Part shown: positions 20,360-28,305 of the stretch, in pieces
Numbering within the stretch: the stretch's first letter is position 1
Layout: every line of letters starts with the position of its first letter
Source of the DNA: Bacteroidales bacterium
GTDB taxonomy: Bacteria; Bacteroidota; Bacteroidia; Bacteroidales; UBA7960
Direction of reading: 5' to 3'
DNA: 41,185 nucleotides
Assembly: GCA_007123065.1 (NCBI GenBank)
Contig: SKSI01000099.1
Span: 1-41,185, forward strand
Program-made: the position numbers and the translations under genes
Notes under the pieces: model-generated
Seen by the model: only the letters and a program-made list of their open reading frames with translations
Databases searched by the model: none
What the model was told of the DNA's origin: nothing

Positions 20360-22087
20360 TTACTTTAATACTGTCCGCTCTTTAAAATCAGTTTTGATCC
20401 AGTTCCGGGTAATTTCCTGATCAGGCTTAAAGCGATTGTCTTTAAAAAAAGCTGCTGTTGCTGGATTATCCTGTGGATATTGGAAAGCACAATTCTTTTC
20501 CAACTCCGCACACAGCTTCTTTCTGGCAATAACCTGTTCAAAGCCACGGCTGACAGGTTGTCCGCCACCGCCGACACAGCCATTCAAACAAGCCATCACT
20601 TCAACATAATGAATATCTTTGCGTCCATCCAGTAAAAGCTGTTGCATGTATTCTTCTGCATCACTGATAGAACTGACCCATGCAAAACCAATCTGGTGGT
20701 CACCAATCGTTACTTTGGTTTCCTTCCTCCCATAGATATTTTTCGGCGTATTAAACTTGAATGTATCCATTTTGCCACCCAACATCCGGTAAGTCTCCCT
20801 TGCTACCGCTTCTGCTTTTCCTCCTGAATAACCGAGCTTCCAGGCTGCTGCAGAAGATTGGACGTAAGGGTCGTCAAGTGCTTCACCTTCTGTATTTCGG
20901 ATGTCGATACCGGAGCTGCGCAACAGTTGAAGCAACTCACGTACGGTTAAAACAGCATCTGTTTCGGAGACCCCTTTATGGGTGTTTTCTTCCCTGGATG
21001 CTTCATACTTTTTCCCAACGCAAGGCATCACTGCAACGTTAAAAATCTGCTCCATCGGGATATCAGCTTCCGCGGCAAACTGCGTTTTAATTAACGTACT
21101 CAGAATTTGCTGCGGCGATTTGGTCTTAGACAAAGAGGTTATCCATTCAGGACGAAACTCCTCTACATAGCGCACCCATGCCGGGCAGCAAGATGACAAC
21201 AGTGGCAGGGAGTTTTCTTTATTCTGAATATGCGCAATCAGATTTCCGGCCTCCTCGCTGATGTTGATATCAGAGGCCACACCCAGATGAAATACCTTAT
21301 CGGCGCCACATCGTTTCAAAGCACCTGCGATTATATCCATCGGCTGGTCCTTTACTTTCAGACCCATCGCTTCAGCAACGGAACCGGCAACGGATGGACT
21401 GATCATAAACATTACCCTCACATCTTTTTTATCAAGTGCCGCATATACCTTTTCCTGATGCGAAATATCAGTCAGCGCCGCAGTCGGACACACCTGAATA
21501 CACTGTCCGCAATGTATGCAGCTGGAGATATTCAACCCTTTGTTAAATGCGCTGTTAACCATAGTCTGGTTGCCTCTTGAAATAAAATCAATGGCGGTTA
21601 CCAGTTGTACCTCTTCGCAGATACGGACACAGCGACTGCAAAGAACGCATTTGGCCGGGTCGCGCGCCACGCTGGTACTGGAATAATCAGGATAGTGTGT
21701 GTTTTTCTTACCAAAATACTTGCGTTCTTTCACATTCATCATCTCTGCCAGCCACTGCAGTTCACAATTTCCGTTGCGCTGGCAATAGAGGCAATCGTCG
21801 GGATGATTTGACAAGAGCAATTCGACCAAAGACTTGCGTGCCTGCATAACGCGCCGGGAATTGGTCTTGACTTTCATCCCCTCCTCCACAGGAAAAGAAC
21901 AGGATGTTACCAGATCACGCTTCCCTTCTACTTCCACGGCACACAACCTGCAAGCTCCTGTTGGAGAGAACCGGTTCATATGACAAAGCGTAGGGATCCG
22001 GATGCCGTGGCCACGCAGGGCAGCCAGCAGCGTTTCACCCTCTCTGACGGTTATGTGTTTATTGTTAACTTCGATCTGAAATTCCAT
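20360..22087 (-). CDS. hydA: [FeFe]-hydrogenase HydA-type catalytic subunit with NuoG-like N-terminus (divergent)
   Basis: 575 aa; 2Fe-2S CX(n)CRLC, His-Cys motif HPDDCLYCQRNGNCEL, 2x4Fe-4S, L1 SSCCPAW, L2 MPCVGKKYE, L3 VEVMACLNGCVGGGGQP. Confidence 0.92.
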   Translation of the reverse strand: MEFQIEVNNKHITVREGETLLAALRGHGIRIPTLCHMNRFSPTGACRLCAVEVEGKRDLVTSCSFPVEEGMKVKTNSRRVMQARKSLVELLLSNHPDDCLYCQRNGNCELQWLAEMMNVKERKYFGKKNTHYPDYSSTSVARDPAKCVLCSRCVRICEEVQLVTAIDFISRGNQTMVNSAFNKGLNISSCIHCGQCIQVCPTAALTDISHQEKVYAALDKKDVRVMFMISPSVAGSVAEAMGLKVKDQPMDIIAGALKRCGADKVFHLGVASDINISEEAGNLIAHIQNKENSLPLLSSCCPAWVRYVEEFRPEWITSLSKTKSPQQILSTLIKTQFAAEADIPMEQIFNVAVMPCVGKKYEASREENTHKGVSETDAVLTVRELLQLLRSSGIDIRNTEGEALDDPYVQSSAAAWKLGYSGGKAEAVARETYRMLGGKMDTFKFNTPKNIYGRKETKVTIGDHQIGFAWVSSISDAEEYMQQLLLDGRKDIHYVEVMACLNGCVGGGGQPVSRGFEQVIARKKLCAELEKNCAFQYPQDNPATAAFFKDNRFKPDQEITRNWIKTDFKERTVLK

Positions 22088-22105
22088 ATCAAAATATTAA
22101 TGATG

Positions 22106-24058
22106 CTATTTTATCGTGACGGCATTAAACTTGCAAACATCGTAGCAAGAACCACAGGCAATACATTTCTCCCTGACAATAAAGTGTGGATACCTGGGCG
22201 AGCCTATAATGGCATCTACGGGACATTTTTTAAGGCAGGCCGTACATCCCGTACATGCTTCGACATCAATTACAAAGATTCTTAAGTCTGTACAGTGGTT
22301 CGCCGGACATTTTCGTTCGAAAATATGCGAATCAAATTCATTTTTGAAAAACTTCAGGGTATTCAGAATCGCCATCGGCGATGACTTGCCCAATGCACAT
22401 AAGGAAGTATCACGGATCACTCCGGCAAGGCTTTTAAGCTGCATTACACCTTTAAAACGCTCCAGTGTCTGGAAGGACTGACCCTCTTCCGGTCGTCGCG
22501 TTGCTTGCTCCATGACCTCAAGCATACGTGCGGTGCCTTCCCTGCAGGGAATGCATTTCCCGCAACTCTCTTTTTTAAAGAATGCCGTAAAAAACTTGGC
22601 CATATCCACCATACACACTTCTTCATCAAGCACGACAAAGGCACCGCTGCCGAGCGCAGCACCAATTTGCTTCAAGGCATCAAAATCTATCAGTGTGTCA
22701 AGGGTTTCTTCCACAATGTAACTACCGCTGTTGATGCCCAGCACAATGGCTTTAAATGCCTTTTCATCCTTAAGTCCGCCTCCCACGAGGTCAATAACTT
22801 CCCTGAAACTGGCCCCCATAGGTACTTCGACCGTTCCATAATATTTTATGTTACCGGACAATGTAAACAACTTAGTCCCTTTACTGGTGTCAGTTCCCAG
22901 ATTCAAAAACCATTCCGGACCGTTTTTCAGTATGAGCGGGACATTGAAAAGGGTTTCCACGTTATTGACAATCGTAGGCTTATCCCATAACCCTCTTTCA
23001 GCAGGGAATGGAGGCTTGGAGGACGGCATGGCCCTTTTTCCCTCAATGCTGCTGTTAAGGGCTGTTTCTTCACCACAAACAAAAGCCCTTGCACCTTCTT
23101 TTACAACCACATCAATATTTACACCTGACTCGAATATGTGATGTCCGATGATACCGTATTCACGGGCTTGATCGATTGCCTCATTGAGTCTTTTGATAGC
23201 AAGTTTGAATTCTTTTCTGATAAAAATGAATGCTTTGCTGGCGCCGATGGCATACGCTGCGATCAAAACTGCTTCAATGAGCCTGTGGGGATTGCTTTCA
23301 ATGATCGCTCTGTTCATATAGCTACCCGGATCACTTTCTACAGCATTACAAACCAAATATTTCTGATCGCTGCCATACTGAAGTGCCGTGGCCCACTTTT
23401 TCCCGGCCAAATAACCACCTCCGCCACGACCTGCCAGTCTGCTTTGTTCAATTAACCCGCAAACCTGTTCGGGTGTGAGCCGTGATATCGTATCTACAAA
23501 GGCCTGGTAACCGCCTTTGGCAATACAGGCGGCCACAGATACCGGGTCTATTATTCCACAATGCTCAAGCAGGATACGATGCTGTGAGGAAAAGAAAGGA
23601 TGCTCCTCAACGGCATCTACACCCTCCCACTCCTGAAAAATTGGATTCTTATACTGACCGATTACCTCTGCCTCCGGGAGGTTGCCATTTAACACCTCAT
23701 CCAGCAGCAATTGAACTTTATCAGCCGTTACATTGGAAAATGAGATCCGTGATTTTCCCGGCAGCTGGACATCCACAATCGGTTCAGCTGCACACAAACC
23801 AACGCAACCACCTTCAACAAGTTCTGCATCGAACTCATGATCAACAAGGTAATTTCTGATCGCCTCAAAGCTTTTCTCTGCTCCGGCAATACGCCCGCAG
23901 CTGGCCATCCCGACATAAATGAGAGGCTTATGAACCCGTTCACCGGCAATATAAGACAACGGCTTTTTTAATGAAGGATCATTATGCCGTTGCGGATTCA
24001 GCAACACCTTGCTAATTAAAAATTCACGGACATCCCGGGTATGATCTAATGTCATCAT
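22106..24058 (-). CDS. hydB: NuoF/HydB-like flavoprotein subunit with N-terminal 2Fe-2S and C-terminal 2x[4Fe-4S] domains (divergent)
   Basis: 650 aa; GRGGGGYLAGKKW, CGEETALNSSIEGKR, ESCGKCIPCREGTARM, C-terminal CTGCTACLKKCP and CIACGSCYDVC. Confidence 0.9.
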   Translation of the reverse strand: MMTLDHTRDVREFLISKVLLNPQRHNDPSLKKPLSYIAGERVHKPLIYVGMASCGRIAGAEKSFEAIRNYLVDHEFDAELVEGGCVGLCAAEPIVDVQLPGKSRISFSNVTADKVQLLLDEVLNGNLPEAEVIGQYKNPIFQEWEGVDAVEEHPFFSSQHRILLEHCGIIDPVSVAACIAKGGYQAFVDTISRLTPEQVCGLIEQSRLAGRGGGGYLAGKKWATALQYGSDQKYLVCNAVESDPGSYMNRAIIESNPHRLIEAVLIAAYAIGASKAFIFIRKEFKLAIKRLNEAIDQAREYGIIGHHIFESGVNIDVVVKEGARAFVCGEETALNSSIEGKRAMPSSKPPFPAERGLWDKPTIVNNVETLFNVPLILKNGPEWFLNLGTDTSKGTKLFTLSGNIKYYGTVEVPMGASFREVIDLVGGGLKDEKAFKAIVLGINSGSYIVEETLDTLIDFDALKQIGAALGSGAFVVLDEEVCMVDMAKFFTAFFKKESCGKCIPCREGTARMLEVMEQATRRPEEGQSFQTLERFKGVMQLKSLAGVIRDTSLCALGKSSPMAILNTLKFFKNEFDSHIFERKCPANHCTDLRIFVIDVEACTGCTACLKKCPVDAIIGSPRYPHFIVREKCIACGSCYDVCKFNAVTIK

Positions 24059-24525
24059 GCTGAATTTTCTTTTTCCCTGAGTGATTTGATGAGTTCTTTG
24101 AGGCTTTGAAGATTCAGGTTGGTATGATACATATCATTCACCTCAATAAGGGGCGCAAGGCCGCAGGCACCAATGCAACTTACCACCTCCAGGCTAAAAA
24201 TTCCCTGTTTATCACATTCACCATCAGAAATTTTTAAAATGCGCTCAAGCTCTTTGAGCAAAGTGCCAGCACCGGCAACATGACAAGCGGTTCCGTGGCA
24301 TAACCGGATGTGGTATTTCCCAACAGGACCAAAACGGAAATTGTCATAAAACGTAGCTACCCCGTATATTTTGTTAACACTGATCCTGAGATAAGAACCT
24401 ACAGATGATATCATCTCTTCAGATAAAAAACCATTTTTATCCTGAATAGCCTGCAGCAAAGGAATCATATCCTCCCGCCGTCGATTCGGAAACTTTTCAA
24501 AAACATCTTCAAGTGAAATGCTCAT
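24055..24525 (-). CDS. hydC: NuoE/HydC-like 2Fe-2S thioredoxin-fold subunit
   Basis: 156 aa; LCHGTACHVAGA and SCIGACGLAPLIEVN; 4-bp overlap with hydB. Confidence 0.92.
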   Translation of the reverse strand: MSISLEDVFEKFPNRRREDMIPLLQAIQDKNGFLSEEMISSVGSYLRISVNKIYGVATFYDNFRFGPVGKYHIRLCHGTACHVAGAGTLLKELERILKISDGECDKQGIFSLEVVSCIGACGLAPLIEVNDMYHTNLNLQSLKELIKSLREKENSA

Positions 24526-24535
24526 TTATTTTGCG

Positions 24536-24553
24536 TTGATATAAATTTCACAA
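24536..24553. promoter_or_regulatory. Candidate Rex operator TTGATAT-AAAT-TTCACAA upstream of hydC
   Basis: Right half-site TTCACAA is perfect and left half 4/7 relative to TTGTGAA-N4-TTCACAA; 11 nt upstream of the hydC start. Confidence 0.4.
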
Positions 24554-24772
24554 TACTCAACAAATATCGTAAAAAAATAAAGAACATACACATATAAATG
24601 ACAAACGACCTGAATAAAAAACACCAAAACCTACTTATTAAATTCATTTACAAATAGTTATACTTGTTAGAAAACTCCGTTTTTATAATAATGGCACGAA
24701 CTGTAGTTCCGTGATAAACAATAAAGTATGCAAGATGTGAAGGAATTAACTGGATTTATCAAAAGCTTTCTT

Positions 24773-24780
24773 TATTTTTG
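24773..24780 (+). promoter_or_regulatory. Candidate -7 box (TATTTTTG) for the divergent ferredoxin/sensor/phosphatase operon
   Basis: Matches TAnnTTTG 40 nt upstream of ATG 24821; a CTGG at ~24750 is an imperfect -33 element. Confidence 0.4.
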
Positions 24781-24820
24781 TTATCAGATATCAACTAATG
24801 CGAACAAATTGGGTTAAATT

Positions 24821-25078
24821 ATGAGCCAGGGGAAGGCGGGAGAAATTGTAATATGCATGGGAAGCAGTTGTTTCTCCAGGGGAAATAAAATAGCTCTGGG
24901 TATCATACGGAGTTATTTAAGAGAGAATAGCCTCGAGGCTGAGATCACATTTCGCGGAGCACATTGTCTGGGTATTTGCGAACAGGGTCCTGTTTTGATA
25001 CTAAACGAAAAGCAGCACAAAAAGGTTATGCCGGATGACATTCCCGGAATGCTGGATGATTTTTTTGCAGAAAACTGA
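24821..25078 (+). CDS. 2Fe-2S thioredoxin-like ferredoxin domain protein
   Basis: 85 aa; CMGSSCFSRGNK...HCLGICEQGPVLILNEK (C-X4-C...C-X3-C). Confidence 0.87.
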   Translation: MSQGKAGEIVICMGSSCFSRGNKIALGIIRSYLRENSLEAEITFRGAHCLGICEQGPVLILNEKQHKKVMPDDIPGMLDDFFAEN

Positions 25079-25153
25079 AGTAGAAATAACACCCTTCTTC
25101 GTTTTGCCAGTCTGCATCATCAAAAACCCAAAATTGAATAACCTGTCCAACAA

Positions 25154-27007
25154 ATGGAAACAATACGTATAGATCATGACCGTTGCAATAAATCGTATGC
25201 CTGCATCCGGGCGTGTCCGGTCAAAGCGATAACTACCCGGAACAAGGATGGCATGCCGGTTGTTAACCACGCGCGCTGTATAGGTTGCGGCAGCTGCCTT
25301 AGTGTTTGTGCCGTGGATGCCGTTTCACATTACAGCGATGTGGATACTTGCATCAACCTGCTTAAATCTGATGATCAAGTTGCGGCCATCGTAGATCCGA
25401 CGATCAGCGGAGAATTTCCGGACATCACCGATTACAGGAAGTTTGTGGAGATGATCCGACGACTTGGTTTCGACTATGTCAATGAAGTATCCTTTGGTGT
25501 CGATCTGGTGGCGTCCAAATACCATGACCTTCTTTCAAACTTTAAAGGGAAACACTACCTTTTGGCCAATTGCCCCACCCTGGTCTCCTATATTGAAAAG
25601 TTTTATCCGGAACTGACAGAAAACCTTGCGCCAATTGAAATTCCAATGACTGCAACGGCAAAAGTCGTGCGTGCTGCTTATGGCAAAAAATTAAAAGTGG
25701 TTTTTTTCGGCCCCTGCCTGTCTGCCAAACACGATGCACAATTGATTGATGGAGATGGGAAGGTGGATGCTGTGCTGACGTTCAGCGAGCTGCGGGCATT
25801 GTTCCGAAAGTTTGAAATCAAAGAGTCTAAAGTGGAATATTCCGATTTTGACCCTCCTATTGGATATTTGGGATCGATGTACCCCATTAGCAACGGCATC
25901 ATTTATGCAGCCGATATTGATGAGTCTGTGCTCAATGGAAAAGTGATCACTGTAGAATCGAAAAATAATTTTATGGATGCTGTTGAAGAATTCAGCAAGC
26001 ATCCGGAAAAATTGAAAAAACATTTCAATATTTTTTACCATTCAGGCTGCCTGACCGGGCCGGGTACAACTGATAGAAGCAATCAGTTTTTACGCCGTGC
26101 CCTGGTTACCAAATACGTGCATAAGCGTTTAAAAAAATTTGATAAGAAACAATGGCAGCTGGATATTGAAAAATACGGCAAACTGGATTTAAATCGCAGC
26201 TACATCAAAGATGACCAGCGCCTTCCTGAACCTGATCCTGATAGTGTTGAAGAGATCCTCAAAAGCCTTGGGAAACGTCTTGAAGAATCGGCCTCCTGCA
26301 ACGCATGTGGATTCAGAAGCTGCAACGACTTTGCCAGGTCAATAAGCCAGGGACTATCGAAACCTGAAATGTGCTTGAATTACTCTCTCTCCAGCAAGCA
26401 GGAATACATCAAAACACTGAAGAACAATAATGACAAGCTTCGAAAACAGCTTGATAAAACAGTTGAAAAGGATAAGGAACTGCATGAAGCACACCAGAAG
26501 ATCAAACAACGGTCGGAAACTACTTCCGCACTGCTTAAAAACCTGCCATCAGCTGCAGTAATTGTGGATGAAAAGCTCAAAGTGATCGAGTCAAACGAAA
26601 GCTTTATAAAAGTGCTTGGAGAAGATGCCGCAATGATCAATGAAGTGATTCCCGGCCTGATGGGTGCCGACCTGAAGACGCTGCTCCCCTACAATATATA
26701 CAATCTCTTTAACTATGTTCTTGAAAAAGGGGAGAATATCGTTGGAAAGGATGTAATGCACGAGGACAGGCTGCTGAATGTCAGCATCTACTCATTAAAG
26801 CCAAACAAGATCGTTGGTGGTGTTTTCAGAGATATGTATGTAGCCGAAGTGCGCCAGGAAGAAATCATCAACAGGGTTGGAGAAGTTATTGATGAAAATT
26901 TGAAGATGGTGCAGCAAATCGCCTTTTCTCTCGGGGAAGGAGCCAGCAATACAGAGAGAATGTTGAATTCAATCATCGAAACCTACAAAAAGACAGGAAA
27001 AAAATAG
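25154..27007 (+). CDS. [FeFe]-hydrogenase-like sensory protein with FeS and PAS domains (HydS-like, cofactor residues partly lost)
   Basis: 617 aa; CNKSYACIRACP, CIGCGSCLSVC, ANCPTLVSYIE, GPCLSAKHD, YHSGCLTGPG, CNACGFRSCX(n)C, PAS-like LLKNLPSAAVIVDEKLKVIESNESF. Confidence 0.9.
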   Translation: METIRIDHDRCNKSYACIRACPVKAITTRNKDGMPVVNHARCIGCGSCLSVCAVDAVSHYSDVDTCINLLKSDDQVAAIVDPTISGEFPDITDYRKFVEMIRRLGFDYVNEVSFGVDLVASKYHDLLSNFKGKHYLLANCPTLVSYIEKFYPELTENLAPIEIPMTATAKVVRAAYGKKLKVVFFGPCLSAKHDAQLIDGDGKVDAVLTFSELRALFRKFEIKESKVEYSDFDPPIGYLGSMYPISNGIIYAADIDESVLNGKVITVESKNNFMDAVEEFSKHPEKLKKHFNIFYHSGCLTGPGTTDRSNQFLRRALVTKYVHKRLKKFDKKQWQLDIEKYGKLDLNRSYIKDDQRLPEPDPDSVEEILKSLGKRLEESASCNACGFRSCNDFARSISQGLSKPEMCLNYSLSSKQEYIKTLKNNNDKLRKQLDKTVEKDKELHEAHQKIKQRSETTSALLKNLPSAAVIVDEKLKVIESNESFIKVLGEDAAMINEVIPGLMGADLKTLLPYNIYNLFNYVLEKGENIVGKDVMHEDRLLNVSIYSLKPNKIVGGVFRDMYVAEVRQEEIINRVGEVIDENLKMVQQIAFSLGEGASNTERMLNSIIETYKKTGKK

Positions 27008-27036
27008 ATTCCTGCAAACCAACAAAGAGGCCTGAT

Positions 27037-28221
27037 ATGTCAGACAGATTCTATATTGAAGTCGGTTCAGCGCAGCGCAGCCATGTTGGCGAACGCATCT
27101 GCGGTGACGTGTTCCTTTCTGAAAAAGTGAAAGAGGAAGGGCGCACCGTGGTTGTATTATCGGATGGAATGGGACACGGAGTAAAAGCAAACCTCCTGGC
27201 AACCCTAACAGCAAAAATGTCACTGAATTTCACAAAAGAACACAAAGACGCACAAAAGATCGCAGAGATCATTATGAATACCCTGCCCGTATGCAGCGAA
27301 CGAAAAATCAGCTATGCAACCTTCTCTATTATAGATATTGAGAAAGACGGACAAACCACCATCCTGAACTATGATAATCCGGACCCGATTCATATTCGCG
27401 ACAATGAACTGTTAAAGCCGGAATGGCACAAAATGACGGTTGAAGGAGATGATCATACCAATAAAGAGATTACCGCGTGCACGTTTAAACTGCAGAAGGA
27501 AGATCGCATTGTAATCATGTCTGACGGGATTACCCAGTCGGGTCTGGGGAAAGGCCGTTATCTGCTAGGCTGGGGACTGGAAAATGTGGAGTATATGTTG
27601 CTCAGCCAGATTAAGGAGCAACCTGATATTTCAGCTGCAAAACTGTCGTCACTTCTGGTAAACAAGGCACACGCCAACGATGAATACCAGGCCAAGGATG
27701 ATACGAGCGTGGTTGTAGTATACTGCAGGGAACCCAGGCGCTTGCTGATCTCTTCTGGTCCACCCTTTGAGAAGGAAAAAGACGGGGAACTTGCAAATAT
27801 GGTTCGCGACTTTGAAGGGAAAAAAATAATTTGTGGCGGCACCACTGCTGACATCATCTCCCGCGAGCTGGATATCCGGATCGATGACTCGCTCGACTTT
27901 GACGACCCGGACCTCCCCCCCATATCACACATGAAAGGTATTGATCTTGTAACCGAAGGAATCCTGACTTTAAGCAAAACAGCCAATTTACTTGAACAAT
28001 ACGGGCCTGACTCAGATCCCGGCAAAGGGCCTGCAGACCTGATTGTACGTCAGATTATGGAAAGTGATGAGATCCATTTTATTGCGGGAACCGCCATCAA
28101 TGTAGCACACCAGGACCCAAATCTTCCTGTTGAGCTCGAGATCCGAAGATCTGTCATAAAAAAGATCGCCAATATTCTGGAACAGAAGTTTCTTAAAGAA
28201 GTAAGCCTGCGCTTCATCTGA
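27037..28221 (+). CDS. SpoIIE-family (PP2C-like) protein phosphatase with ~150-aa C-terminal extension
   Basis: 394 aa; GDVFLSE, LSDGMGHG, IVIMSDGITQSG, KDDTSVVVVYC metal-binding motifs. Confidence 0.9.
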   Translation: MSDRFYIEVGSAQRSHVGERICGDVFLSEKVKEEGRTVVVLSDGMGHGVKANLLATLTAKMSLNFTKEHKDAQKIAEIIMNTLPVCSERKISYATFSIIDIEKDGQTTILNYDNPDPIHIRDNELLKPEWHKMTVEGDDHTNKEITACTFKLQKEDRIVIMSDGITQSGLGKGRYLLGWGLENVEYMLLSQIKEQPDISAAKLSSLLVNKAHANDEYQAKDDTSVVVVYCREPRRLLISSGPPFEKEKDGELANMVRDFEGKKIICGGTTADIISRELDIRIDDSLDFDDPDLPPISHMKGIDLVTEGILTLSKTANLLEQYGPDSDPGKGPADLIVRQIMESDEIHFIAGTAINVAHQDPNLPVELEIRRSVIKKIANILEQKFLKEVSLRFI

Positions 28222-28305
28222 TTATTGATTATCAGCCGGCTTCAATCAATCGACATAAAATACTGTTGAAAAAGCTATCTTTGACCTGAAATTTTTATCA
28301 GAAGA

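Noticed and set aside
22505-22990. 161-aa plus-strand ORF
   Set aside because: Lies wholly inside hydB on the opposite strand; no recognisable motif.
27558-28025. 155-aa Ser-rich minus-strand ORF
   Set aside because: Antisense shadow of the SpoIIE phosphatase gene.
28222-28305. FMN riboswitch upstream of ribD
   Set aside because: 84-nt gap lacks the conserved FMN-element segments and is too short.
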